A DNA stretch of 64,000 bases, taken from NCBI GenBank assembly GCA_031261325.1, contig JAISKH010000077.1:62001-126000 (forward strand). The letters run 5' to 3'. Below, piece by piece: positions 15,243 through 27,100 of the stretch (within the stretch, counting starts at the first letter, position 1; every line of letters begins with the position of its first letter). The stretch is from Oscillospiraceae bacterium (GTDB lineage: Bacteria; Bacillota; Clostridia; Oscillospirales; Oscillospiraceae). The translations under genes were made by a program, and so were the position numbers. The notes below the pieces were generated by a model. It did no database searches and was not told where the DNA came from. It worked only from the letters and a program-made list of their open reading frames with translations.

Positions 15243-16343
15243 CTAGAATTTCAGAATCGCCTTAACGGTGATGCCCTTGTGCGAATCCTCAAACGCCTGA
15301 TTGATGTCCTCATACTTGTAAACCGTGTTCAGACGGTTAACGGGCAGACGACCCTCCTTGTAGAAGCGCACCAGCTCGGGGATAAAGACCTTCGGGTTGG
15401 AGCAACCCTCAACCGCGCCGGCGAGAGTGACGCTCGGGTTCATAATCTGCGGCTCGAGCTTAATGGGAACTTCGGTTTCGCCCGTTACGCTGACGAGTAT
15501 CGCGGTGCCCTCTTTCGCCATTGAGTTGAGCATTGTCGTAACGATATTCGGCTGTCCCGCGCTCTCAAGCGCGTAGTTCACGCCCTTGCCGTTTGTGATT
15601 TCCTTGATGCGCGCCTCAACGTCCTCCGTGCGCCCGTCAATTACGTGCGTCGCGCCGAACTCAAGCGCGAGGTCGCGTCCGCGGCGTGAGTGCACGGCGA
15701 TAATCGTGGAGCAACCGGCGATTTTTGCCGCCATGATGCCCGCAAGACCGACGGTGCCCATGCCGAACACGGCGATTGAGGAACCGGCGCGCGGCTTCAT
15801 GCGGTTGAGGACCGCGCCCGCGCCCGTCTGAATACCGCAGCCGAGCGAGCAGAGCTGCGCAAGCTCGTCGTCGCTGTCCACGTCTACCTTAATGGTATTG
15901 CGCTGGTCGGCGATGGCGTATGTCGCGAATGAGCCTTGACCGAACATGATGCCGACCTCTTGCCCGTCCGAAGTTGTGAGACGCTTTGTGCCGTCCGCGT
16001 AATTGCCGCCGAAGAACAGCGTGAAGTTATCCTCACACGCATGCGGGTGTCCCTCTTTACAGTGCTCGCACACGCCGCAGCTCGGATACGTCATGATTAC
16101 GCGGTTGCCCGGTGCGATGTCGCGCACGCCGGGACCGACCTGCTCGACGATGCCGACGCCCTCGTGCCCCGCGACCATCGGGAACGTTACGGGCAGGAAC
16201 TGCTCGATAACCGCCGTGTCCGTGTGGCAGATGCCGCTCGCAATCAGCTTGACCAATACCTCGCCTGATTTTGGCGGAGCCAGCTCCACCGTCTCAATGT
16301 TGAATTTGCCCTTTTCGCGGATAACCGCAGCCTGAATTTGCAT
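15243..16343 (-). CDS. Zinc-dependent medium-chain alcohol dehydrogenase (aryl-alcohol type)
   Basis: 366 residues. The catalytic zinc site is in ASGICHTDTAV and GHEGVGIV. The structural zinc site has four cysteines (SCGVCEHCKEGHPHACED). The NAD(P)-binding motif is GMGTVGLAG. Overall it resembles class III/aryl-alcohol dehydrogenases. The ATG at 16343 is chosen because AGGAGG lies eight bases upstream; a TTG two codons earlier is too close to the ribosome site. It has its own promoter and a palindrome upstream. The neighbouring URO-D-family gene suggests use of an alcohol or aldehyde from methylated or aromatic compounds, but this is inference. Confidence 0.88.
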   Translation of the reverse strand: MQIQAAVIREKGKFNIETVELAPPKSGEVLVKLIASGICHTDTAVIEQFLPVTFPMVAGHEGVGIVEQVGPGVRDIAPGNRVIMTYPSCGVCEHCKEGHPHACEDNFTLFFGGNYADGTKRLTTSDGQEVGIMFGQGSFATYAIADQRNTIKVDVDSDDELAQLCSLGCGIQTGAGAVLNRMKPRAGSSIAVFGMGTVGLAGIMAAKIAGCSTIIAVHSRRGRDLALEFGATHVIDGRTEDVEARIKEITNGKGVNYALESAGQPNIVTTMLNSMAKEGTAILVSVTGETEVPIKLEPQIMNPSVTLAGAVEGCSNPKVFIPELVRFYKEGRLPVNRLNTVYKYEDINQAFEDSHKGITVKAILKF

Positions 16344-16384
16344 ATACAAGACCTCCTTATCATGTTTGGTGTTCTCTGTTAGGT

Positions 16385-16413
16385 ATTATACGGGAATCGC
16401 GGGGAAATTTCAA
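16385..16413 (-). promoter_or_regulatory. Sigma-A promoter of the alcohol dehydrogenase gene
   Basis: On the minus strand TTGAAA (16408-16413) and a perfect TATAAT (16385-16390) are 17 bases apart, about 42 bases before the start codon. Confidence 0.75.
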
Positions 16414-16458
16414 GTCAAAGTTTGCGGGCGGGCGGCGAATTACATGAGTGCGCGGCGG

Positions 16459-16472
16459 TACATTATAATGTA
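16459..16472. promoter_or_regulatory. Perfect 14-base palindrome upstream of the alcohol dehydrogenase promoter
   Basis: TACATTATAATGTA is its own reverse complement and is centred about 55 bases upstream of the -35 of the dehydrogenase promoter, a position suiting an activator site. Confidence 0.35.
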
Positions 16473-16505
16473 TACGCACGCACCAAGCAAGCCGCCCGAG
16501 CGCGC

Positions 16506-16547
16506 ACATAAGGAACTCCCGACCGACAGGCGGGGAGTTCCTTATGT
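16506..16547 (-). terminator. Long hairpin after the URO-D-family gene
   Basis: ACATAAGGAACTCCC and GGGAGTTCCTTATGT form a perfect 15-pair stem with a 12-base loop, just after the stop codon. There is no clear T-run on the minus strand, so it may act by mRNA 3'-end protection as much as termination. Confidence 0.6.
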
Positions 16548-16557
16548 ATTTTCGGGG

Positions 16558-17634
16558 TTACTTACTGTAATTGATGCGCGACTGCTTATACAGCTCCTCG
16601 CGATACGCGGGGGTGAACACGGAACTGCCGTAGGTGTTGACGTAAGACGGCTTGTCGGGGTTTGCGAACTTGTCGGCAAACGTCTTGGCGGCGGCGCGCT
16701 GGTCGGCTTCGCTCGTCGTGGCGGGGTCAAAGCTGTCGGGAATGACGCCGATGAGTATCTTGTCGCCGTACAGCTCGTAAATCTTCTGCGTGTCGTTCAT
16801 TGTCTGACCGCTCCAGCTGTCCCAACCGGCGGCGATGAAGTTCGGAATCTGTTTGAGAGCCTGCCCGCAGGAATGCAGGTCGCAGTACTTGCCGCGTGAG
16901 TGCAGGTAATCCGTAACCTTGCGCATTGCGGGGACAATCATCTCCTTGGCGAGCGCGGGGGAGAAGAATGTCTCCTTCTGGCTGCCCCAGTCGTCATGAA
17001 TGCAGAAGCCGTCAATGGCGGGGAAGTAGGTGATGTACTTGTCGAATATTCTAATGTATAGGTCGGACAGCTTGTCGAACAGTTCTTTAACCGCGTCCTG
17101 CTGCTCGTCGTCCGCGAGAGCCATAATCGCGCCCTCGAAATCCATGAACGAGATAAGACGCTCGTACCACCCGTTAAGGAACCAGCATACGTTGGACTTA
17201 TCGGGCGAGAGGTAGGACGCGTTCGCTTTCGCCGCGCCTTCCCAGTCCCACGTGTCAATGTCCGGCCAGACGAGCTTCTCGTGCCACTCGTTCGCGTCCT
17301 CCAGGAACGGTTTGCCGGGGCGCACCATGCTGCCGCCGACCTGCGCGATGTACTCCCACTCGATGCCGAACATGTCGGGTCCGCCGCCGGAGCCGAACGG
17401 GAAGCCGCTGCCGTCAAAGACGAATGCGCGCGCGATGTTGTCGGGGTTAACCTTCGGGCTGAACATGGTTGACTCTCCGCCGGTCAGCTGCCAGACGGGT
17501 TTGCGGCTGTACAGGGCGGCGGTTGCCTCCTTCGGAGACACGGGGTAATCGTAGTTCGGAGTGCCGGGTCCCGCGAATCCGGGGGTTGTGCTGACGACTT
17601 TCAGCTCTTTTTCATCAAACTTTGGTATTGCCAT
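16558..17634 (-). CDS. Uroporphyrinogen decarboxylase (URO-D) family methyltransferase-like protein
   Basis: 358 residues with the URO-D/MtaA TIM-barrel pattern: an FVFDGSGFPFGSGGG segment, a long central part with GFCIHDDWGSQKETFFSP, and DLHSCGQALKQIPNFI, in which H-S-C matches the zinc-binding His-x-Cys of methylcobamide:CoM methyltransferases. It is not a heme-pathway HemE, because no other heme gene is near and the HemE N-terminus is missing. Likely partners are corrinoid proteins encoded elsewhere. A related copy is at 45578-46606. GGGAGG precedes the ATG. Confidence 0.8.
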   Translation of the reverse strand: MAIPKFDEKELKVVSTTPGFAGPGTPNYDYPVSPKEATAALYSRKPVWQLTGGESTMFSPKVNPDNIARAFVFDGSGFPFGSGGGPDMFGIEWEYIAQVGGSMVRPGKPFLEDANEWHEKLVWPDIDTWDWEGAAKANASYLSPDKSNVCWFLNGWYERLISFMDFEGAIMALADDEQQDAVKELFDKLSDLYIRIFDKYITYFPAIDGFCIHDDWGSQKETFFSPALAKEMIVPAMRKVTDYLHSRGKYCDLHSCGQALKQIPNFIAAGWDSWSGQTMNDTQKIYELYGDKILIGVIPDSFDPATTSEADQRAAAKTFADKFANPDKPSYVNTYGSSVFTPAYREELYKQSRINYSK

Positions 17635-17686
17635 TAAATAAATCCTCCCAAAAATTTAGTCTATTCGCACGCTGCGATTTGTGTAC

Positions 17687-17715
17687 ATTATACATAACAT
17701 TTTTGGGTAGGTCAA
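17687..17715 (-). promoter_or_regulatory. Sigma-A promoter of the URO-D-family gene
   Basis: On the minus strand TTGACC (17710-17715) and a perfect TATAAT (17687-17692) are separated by 17 bases. Confidence 0.8.
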
Positions 17716-17901
17716 GAGGTAGTTCAAATGTGTAACTTTTTTTTCTGATTGGAAAAAGCACCAAAGTGCAGAAAGCGCAATGGGTAAAGTTGCGTTTTTC
17801 TGGTGATTTAGTGCCATGAGCAATGGAAAAAAGGTTTCAAATTTGTAACCGCTCGTAAACGAAATAACACCGAATCTGACATAAAGGAGCGCGAAAAACA
17901 G
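17716..17901. other. AT-richer spacer between divergent promoters
   Basis: This stretch lies between the URO-D-family promoter and the promoter of the giant gene. It holds two TGTAAC sites (17731-17736 and 17844-17849; GTTACA on the other strand) and an imperfect inverted repeat near 17770-17801 (AGAAAGCGCAA facing TTGCGTTTTTCT). I see no gene here. Confidence 0.4.
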
Positions 17902-17930
17902 TTGCAATTCTAGCAAAGTGGGGATACAAT
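17902..17930 (+). promoter_or_regulatory. Sigma-A promoter of the first giant surface-protein gene
   Basis: TTGCAA (17902-17907) and TACAAT (17925-17930) are exactly 17 bases apart. Transcription would start near 17937, giving a leader of about 175 bases. Confidence 0.75.
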
Positions 17931-17937
17931 GGCTTCA

Positions 17938-17984
17938 GGTAACATAAAGATGCCAGAGCGGAAAATGGCGGCAGAGGTGTTACC
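17938..17984 (+). promoter_or_regulatory. Stem-loop at the 5' end of the P1 leader
   Basis: GGTAACA (17938-17944), right at the predicted transcription start, pairs perfectly with TGTTACC (17978-17984). Inside, GCCA (17952-17955) can pair with TGGC (17966-17969). It could protect the mRNA end or sense a ligand; it matches no riboswitch I know. Confidence 0.4.
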
Positions 17985-18112
17985 CGACCAAAAAGCGGCG
18001 CGGCGGTCAGCGTCGGTTCGAAGGAAGCCAATGACTGCAAACAGGGAGAAAAAGGAAGTAAACACTTGTTGGTAAGGGCGCTTGCCGCTCGAAGAAAGAT
18101 GGGGGTATTCAC

Positions 18113-21100
18113 ATGGAGAACATTAAACTAAGGCGAACGAAACGCGGGATTATGGCGGTGCTGTTGACGCTGCTGATTATCCTGCCAATGGCGCTGGTAG
18201 TAATACCGGGTCTGATGGCGGAGCCTGTCGATATCGTTTGGGCGGACTCGACGAATCTTACGTATGGGCATTCTGGAGTTTTTGCGGAGCTTATTAACGG
18301 GGAAGACGGACTCTTTTTTACCATATTAGGTGCGTTTTTGCAAAACCCAGAAAAAGTACAGTACTTCTTAGCCGCCAACAAGTTGCCGGAAGAGCCGGAA
18401 GAGCCGGAAGAGCAGCCTGTACAGAGTTGGCACATAACATATTGCCTTGACCCAATGGCTGTCCCAGGCACGAGTGGCGGAGCGGGTAATGTGGGAGACG
18501 ATGAATTTGGACATCGTGAAAACGAGAATGAATTTGTTGGCGAATACTCTGAGAGTAAAATATTGAATATGCTGAATTCTCCAAGCAATAGTCTATACAA
18601 GTATATGCTTGCGACGCTTCTCGCAACCGGTCCACAAACAACAGCGATTACCTCCGCAGCCACAACTGCTGCGAGTGACGAACCGGAGCGTGTCGCGACG
18701 CAAATGGCGATTTGGGCGACAGTCGTAAGTATGATTGGAAATGATGCCGAGTTGACGGCGGCTGACGAGCTGGCGCGTGGAGACCTGAAAGTGTTCCTCA
18801 ACGGCGAAATACTTAACCCTGACTATGTGTTTCCTGCTGACTACGACACCAATGGGATTCTTGACTGGGCGCCGACTACCGGAATAAACGCCACGGCGAA
18901 TCAGTTGTACTGGCAGGCATATAACTCTGCGAAAAATAAAATAGACCCGAAGCCGACGTTTGAACCCTCCGAGCCTCCCGGCGGATATGTCATGAATTAT
19001 GACGACGGTACATATTCAATTATGCTGACGAGCGTTGGAGATGTGTCCCTGCTTAAATCAGACGGCGAACCGACATACTGGGCGAACCTGATTAAGACAG
19101 AGCTTGAAGCTGCGTTTGGTGTTGGTTCCGTTGAAATTTCCGATGACGGTTTAACCATCACCATAACCGGCGACCCGACTACGGCGGGTAAGGGCATCAC
19201 GATTGATATTGTGACTGTACCGGTGGACGCTTCGGTTTTTTACATTGACCCAGATGCGCTTGAGCCTGATGGACAGGCAATGGCATACTTTGATGAGCAC
19301 TACGGCTTCTCGCCGGACAATCTCGAACTCAAATTCATTCGCCCAGAGGGCGACCTCAAGGTTGACAAGCTGCTGACGGGCGACGCTGCTGACGATGCCG
19401 ACATCTTTGTCATTCACGTGACGGGCACATTCAGGGACAACGGGATTGTCTCGGACAAAACCAAGCACTTCTACTTTAATAGTAGTGGAACGATTACATC
19501 TGGTTACAAATATAAGCTTCTCCCGAGCGGTAACGCGACAATCGATGCTATCAACAAGCAGTGGAGCGTCGATACCTCGACCTCACCCGTGCCCGTGCCG
19601 GGCGTTATCGTTGGCGAGAGCTATACTATAACTGAGGGCGTTATTAAGACTTATAAGGTAGTCACCGATACGTACAACGGCGAGGAGTTCGCAGTTAGCT
19701 CGGAATACACCGCCAAGATTGGCAACACCGATATCCCGGCAGGCGGCTATGTCGCGGGTCCGCTTTCGGCGACGACTGGTACTACGACTCCCATAGCAGT
19801 TGTCGTGGTTGTCGAGAACGAAGCTATCAGCGGGCTGCTCAAGGTCAACAAGCTGTTCAAAGAAAGCGACAGCACGCCTGACACCAACCTAGTTGTCGCT
19901 ATCCATGTTAAAGGCGAGTTTGACGAAGCGGGAAGCGGCGAAAAGACAAAAATTGTCTACTTCACCTCTGACGGTCTGTTGCGCGACTTTGTTGCGGGCG
20001 CGACCTCTATTGACGGCGACACAGCTGAAATGTTTATCGGCGAATGGAAGCAATGGGGACTGGGCGGCATTGAGATTCCCGGCGCGATTCCCGGAACGTC
20101 GTATGAGATTTGGGAAACGCTGATTGTGCCTGATGGCATCGACACATACAAGGAAATCGCCATTGCGGATTCGGAATATGTGGCGGCGGCACCCGCGCTT
20201 GTCGGCGGGAAACACACGGTTGTGATTGCGCAGAACGAAACCGCGACGGCTACCGTGACCTTTGAGAACGAGGCGAAGAAGCCTGAACTCGGCGTTGACA
20301 AGGTGTTTGTCGGTTCCGCCGGGACCGCGCAGGTCGTCGCGATTCACGTTGAGCCTGTTGACCCCGCGCAAGGCTTTACAACAGACCCGGGAAAAACCAG
20401 AATCGTGTACTTCACGGCGACGGGCGTACTTCCCAATGATTTTGCAACATTTACAAGCAGTATTCCTTTTGACGTTCACGCAAACGCCGTTATTGACCCC
20501 ATCGCGCATGCTTGGGGCATCGAGGGCGTGGGCGGAGCGCGCGTTCCCGTGCTCATTCCGGACGTAGTCGCGGGTCAATCGTACTACATCTGGGAGACTG
20601 TTTACATCAACGGCGTGGAGACAGCCGTAAATATTGACGACAACGGCTTCATCCCGGACGCTCGCTACACGGTGACCGTCAGCGGTAGCGCGCATACACC
20701 AGACAGCGGCATTGCGATTTTAACAGATACAACAGCAGTAAACGCACCGTTGAGCTATACCTTTACGAACGAAGCTAAATCCCTGCTTCAGGTTGACAAG
20801 AAGTTCCCCAACGGGAACAAATACGGTACGAATGAAGTCATCGCAATCCACGTGACGGGCGATTTCAGCGACACACCAGCCAAGGAAAAAATCTATTACT
20901 TCACATCTAACGGTTTAGTACCATTCCCGAATACGTATAAACCATATACTGCTGCACCTGAAATTCCCGCGCTAATCACTATAACAAAGGAGTATACGCA
21001 CAAGTGGGGCGGAACCGACCCCGCGAACGTTGAGGGTGTTATCCTCGGCAAACCATACACGATTAAAGAAACCTTGATTACCGTTGACAATGATGAAGGT

Positions 21101-24100
21101 GGCGTTGAGCAAGCGGATATTACTGATGACTACACCGTAATCAAGATTTCGGTCGATGGAGCTGTAAGCGTTGAAGATGATGACGGTATCTACACGATTC
21201 CCGAACTCGAAGCGTCTGACCCTCCGGCTTCGGTCGTGTTTGAGAACTATAAGCCGGAAGTGAAAAAAACCGAGCTGCGTGTCGACAAGGTGTTTGCCGA
21301 AAATGATGACAGCAAAGCATTGTCGCACATAATTGTCATTCACGTTAAAGGCAAGTTCGGCGCTAGTGTAACGGATACGGAGCAAAGATTCTACTTCACG
21401 GCGACTGGTAACGGGCTATCGAACTATAACTACACGAATATTGCAAAAGCAAACGTAAACCTCGGAAGTTATCGCTCTACAAATAAGTGGGGCGGAACCA
21501 ACAACGCACTTGTCCCCGACGTTGTTGCCGGACGCGAGTACGAGGTCTGGGAGACAGTAATAGTTGACGAGCAAGAGTATGCCGTTAACGAATACTACAA
21601 CACTTCCGGATACGAAATCACACCGGCGGGCAATCCCTCGGTGGCACAATCCGGCAAGGTTACGGTCGTTCAGGACACCGTCGTGACGTTCACCTACGAG
21701 AACGAGACAAAAGAAGACGGCGAGCTGCTTGTCAAGAAAGTCGTTGACGCGGCGTATGCCGACCAAAGTGACACCGACATCGTTGCAATCCATGTGACGG
21801 GCAAGTTCTTTGACGGCGTTAAGACCAAGACATACTATTTCTCGAAAACTGTCATGACGTCGCCTGTGCAACTGCCTGACATTTACGTGGACGTTACGCC
21901 AGTTAAGTGGAACGACGCAGCGCAAGCGGTTGACGGCGTTATCGTCGGCGAAGAGTACGAGATAACCGAGACTGTGTACGTTAAGACCGGCAACGCATAT
22001 GTCAGTAACGCTAAGTCACCGGCAGCGGCGAACTATGCCGTGCTGGTAGAGGTGCAAGAGGACCAAGAGCCAGCGCAACCGCTTACCTCTGCTAACGGCA
22101 AGTATCCTGTAACAGTAGAGGACGGCGAAACCACGGTTACGGTTACGATTAAGAATACGCCTATACCGGAACCGGGCACGCCTGTGCTGAAGGTCAACAA
22201 AAAGTTCGGCGCGAGCGGGATATTTACCGAAACGGATATTATTATGATAACCGTTGAGGGTGAGTTTGACGAGCCTTACGATGACGAGACTGAGCAGTAT
22301 TTCTACTTCGCAAAGACAGCGGTGCAAGACACGCCGGGACCGAACGGTGGGTATGTTGACATTAACGAATGGAACACCGACATTGCGGTATCGGTTCCGG
22401 GCGTTAAGGACGGCAAAACCTACAAGATAACGGAGCAGATTTTTAGCGCAGGTGGAATCCTGAAGTCCTCGACCGACGCGGGTTATCTGGCTCCGACATA
22501 CAGCAGCGACCCGACGGGTTTGATTAACGATGCCCATGAAGTGACGATAGACCTTGACGAACAGGTAATAATCACCGTCACCGTGACGAATACGAAGATT
22601 CCTGTTGTGCCGAAGCTCGAAATCGAAAAGACCTTCACGAACGCCTACCGCGTGTACAACGGCAACGAGATTATCGCCGTCCACGTAAACGGCGACTTCA
22701 AGGACGGCACGGAGACGACCGCAACGAATAAGACAAAGATTGTCTACTTCACCAAGAACGGCACGCTGCCTGATTTGACCACGGCGACGCTGCTCGGCGG
22801 TCACAACCACGCACTCGTGGTTGGCACCAAGCAATGGGGCACGGGCGCGGTGAATATCCCGGGCGTGGTCGCGGGTGATTACACAATCACAGAAACCGTA
22901 ATCGTCAAGAACGCTGACGGCTCGTACACCGAGCAAGCGGAAATCAACGCAGCCTATTCGTATACGGTTAAGGTCGCGAACGGCGCGGACAGCAACACAG
23001 TAACCCTGCCGGACTCGAACGCCACGACTACCGTGACGGTTAATAACACGGCGGTCAAGGAGTACGACGCGGCGCTGAAAAAGTGGATTAGCTTGGTGGT
23101 GCACGGTACCGAAACGGTGTACAACTCCGAAGTTGAGTACGCAGAAAACGCGCGCAAGGAGCCGCTGAATCCTGAATTGGTTCCGACAGTTGTGCGCCGC
23201 GGCGACACGGTAAAGTTCGCCATACGCGTGTACAACCAATGCGCGTATGACATGTATGTTGAAGAAGTTGTGGACTATGTGCCGCAAGGCTTCATCTTCG
23301 ACAAGGCAAAGAACACAGCGGACTGGTCGATAGTCGGATACGAGAGCGAATGGAATGAATACGAAACAGGGAAATTCAAACCTGTAGGCGATGTTGCCAG
23401 AATTAAGTACACACGTGCTTCGGGCAACGCGCTTGACCAAAAGCTAACGAAACATATCCAAACGCCGAACGTATGGCCTGACGAAACCAATACCACTTAC
23501 GAACTGTCAGAATACACAACGCTGTACTTGAACCTTATAGTCAGCGACAGCGCGACGGACTTCCCGACCGGCGGCGTTAAAATCAACTTTGCGGAAATCG
23601 CAAAGGAGACGGACGCGGACGGCAGAGAGGTTGACGACCGCGACTCCACGCCGGACAGCGACGACGGAAACGACAATTTCCCGAGTGATTACAGCGACGA
23701 CAATAAGATTGACGAACACGACAGCACCCCCGATTATGGTACGCCCGCGCGCAACGACGAGGACGACCATGACCCGGCGAAAGTGACGCTCGTGGAGGAC
23801 GGCAACCTTGAGGTTAAAAAAGTCGTTGCGGGCGACGACACAAAGGCGGCGGACCACATCGTGGCAATCCACGTTGAGGGCGACTACCTTGTCGGCGCGG
23901 CAATCGTGCACGACACAAAGACGTTCTACTTCTCGAAAACCGCGCAGACAGGCGTGACACTACCCGATGTTACCGCTAAGGTCGGTACCACCGCTTGGGG
24001 AACGACTGCGGTAACGGTTCCCGGCGTTATCGTCGGCAAGTCGTACACAGTAACCGAGACAATTTACGTGTACAACGGCACCACTAGCTACGAATATAGC

Positions 24101-27100
24101 GACGAGGGTCATTTAAGAGCAATTAGAAACTACGAAGTGAAAACACCGACCGAAGCGGGTTATGTAAGTGTAACCATAGTGCCAACATCTCCCGTCGCAC
24201 TCACCGACAGCACTAAGGTGACAGTTACCGTTACGAACACACTCAAGGATTCGCCCGTGCTGACAGTCAACAAGCTGTTCGCGGGCGGCGCGAGCGGCGT
24301 GGTCGTCGCAACAGACATCGTTGCGATTGACGTGTACGGCGTGTTTGAGGGTAGTGAGCAACCGCAGACAAAGACAGTCTACTTTGCGGCGAGCGACAAT
24401 ACCTACGTAGTGGTGACCGCAGATGGTACGAAAACGCCTGTTGAATGGAACGTACCCGCCAACGCCGTGCCTGTTGAGGGCGTGATTGACGGCGAAACCT
24501 ATGTCATCTCCGAGAGAATACTCAGCAAAAACGGTGATGTCTATACCCCGCGCACAGACAACACCATGTACGGCGACGCGCAGTACAGCGGCACAATAAA
24601 GAACGCTGTCACAGGAAAGCAAGAAGTTACGGTACACGTCGGCGCAGATAACGCCGCCACGGTTGCCATAACCAACACCAAAGCCCCGACAACGCCTGAA
24701 CTGTGGGTGGAAAAGACATTCACCAACGAGTACCGCGTGTACAACGGCAACGAGATAATCAAAATCCACGTGCAGGGCTTGTTCGATGACGTTGGTAACG
24801 GGCAAACGCTCGGAGTTAAGACTTACTACTTCATGGCGGACGCAGTACCGTCGCTCAAACTGCCTATCACGTACAATCTGATAGGCACAGGCACCGCGCA
24901 AATAACAACAGCGAGCCAATGGGGTTCCGGTCACGCGGTTCAGGTTCTCGGAGTGAAACCCGGCAACTACACAATCTGGGAAACCGTAATCGTCAAGAAC
25001 GTTGACGCTACGGGTAAAGTCACCTACACCGAGCAATCGGTAAGCGACGCGGGCTATAAGTACACGGTTAATCTTGGAACCAGCGGTGTAGTAAACGTGC
25101 CCGACGTGACGGGCGCAACAACCGCGACAGTTGCGAACACAGCGGTCAAAGAGTACGACGCCGCGCTGAAAAAGTGGATTGGCAAGGTGTCCCGCATTGA
25201 CGCAAAGGGCGAGACTTACTACCCGTATGACGCTGATGTTACATACAAGGATAACGCGCGCAAGGAACCGCTTGACCCTGAACTGGTTCCGACGACAGTA
25301 CGTCGCGGCGACGTTGTGACGTTCCTGATTCGCGTGTACAACCAGTGCGCGTATGACATGTTCGTAGACGAAGTTGTGGACTACGTACCGCAGGGCTTCA
25401 TCTATGACGGCAGCTCGACGGGTCCGAACCCGGGTTGGTCGATAGCCGATTACGAGAACGAGTGGACGGCACTCGGCGGAGGGAAATACAAGCCGACGGG
25501 CACGGTTGCGAGAATCAAGTATGTGCGCAACGCGCTTGTGGAGGGCAACGCGCTGAACCGTATACTCAAAGCACACATTACGGGCGGTCAACCTTGGCCG
25601 TATGGCGATAACTTGGCGTACTCAACAGAACAGTACGCAACGCTGGAGCTTAAGCTGACGGTCAGCGACAACGCGACGGACTTCCCCGTGGGCGGAATCA
25701 AAATCAACTTTGCTGAAATCGCCAAGGAATCGGACAAGGACGGCAAAGAGGTTGACGACCGCGACTCCACGCCGGACAGCGACGACGGAAACGACGGGTT
25801 CCCCGATGACTACAGCGACGACAACAAGATAAACGAGCACGATAACACCCCGGGTTATCAAGATGAGTTCCCTGACGACCACGACGACGAGGACGACCAC
25901 GACCCGGCGAAAGTGAAGCTGGAGGAAACTCCGATTTACGACGCCGCGCTGAAAAAGTGGGTATCTGAGGTTGCAGCGGTCAACGTGCAGACAAACGAGC
26001 CGACAGACCCCGTCGGACACAAGGAAGCGGCGGTTGGCAACGAGGTTAAGTTCGCGATTCGCCTGTACAACCAGTGCGCGTATGACCTCAAGATAACGGA
26101 AGTCACAGACTACGTGCCGCATCACTTGGAGTTTGATACAACCAAGCCGTACACAGGCGGCACATGGACGCTTGTGAATCAGGCTACAGATTGGATTGCG
26201 GTTGACGGTAAGCCGGGCGTATACACGCCGAAGAATGAGTACGCGGCAATCAAGTACACGCCGACCTCCCCTATACTGCTGACACGCGGTTTGGCAGAGG
26301 GCGAGAAATGGACGGAAACGTCAAAACCGGCTTCATACGAAGATGGCAAAAATGCCATGACGCTGTACGTGTACCTGACAATCGCGGCTGACGCGCCGGA
26401 GGGAGAGCCGTTCATCAACTTCGCGGAAATCTCCGGCCTTACAGACAAAGACAATCACGCGGTTGATGATGTTGACTCCACGCCGGACAGCGACAAGCTG
26501 AACGACAAGTTCGATGAAGATGAGTATGTTGACTATAACGGAAACAGCAACGACAACGAGATTGACGAGCACAAGAAGAAAGCTGACGGAACCGACGACG
26601 ATACAAAGGACGAGGACGACCATGACCCCGCAAGCGTCATCGTACCCAAAACGCCATACGACGCAGCCCTGAAGAAGTGGATTGTCAAAGTCTCACCGAG
26701 CAAGAATGTTTTCTCATACGAATGGCCGATGGATGAAAACGCAATCATCAAAGACGCCAACGCTTATGTTGACCCCGTAGGACCGATTCCGCCCGTCATA
26801 GTGCAACGCAGTGATACAGTAACATTCGCCATACGCGTGTACAACCAAGGTGCGTCGCCGCTGAAAGTTAAGGAGGTAGTAGATTACCTGCCTGAAGGGT
26901 TCCTGTTCAATAAGTATATTAGCACTAACATCGGCTGGGACCAGATTGATGACAAGACGCTAGTGTACACAGGCGCCGCGCTGAACAAGACGCTCGCACC
27001 GCACATTCCGACACCTCCCGGTTGGGACATTAGTTTGGGCGGTTGGCCGCTGTATAACATTACCCACCCCGAATATGACTCAACTCAGTACGCGACAATA

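Noticed and set aside
17656..18112. Two short minus-strand frames before P1
   Set aside because: They run across promoters of both neighbours and show no protein features.
22016..25591. Long open frames on the minus strand inside P1 (474 and 492 codons)
   Set aside because: They are shadows of the strongly biased plus-strand repeat code; they have no ribosome site, no conserved motif, and low-complexity His/Arg/Val-rich translations.
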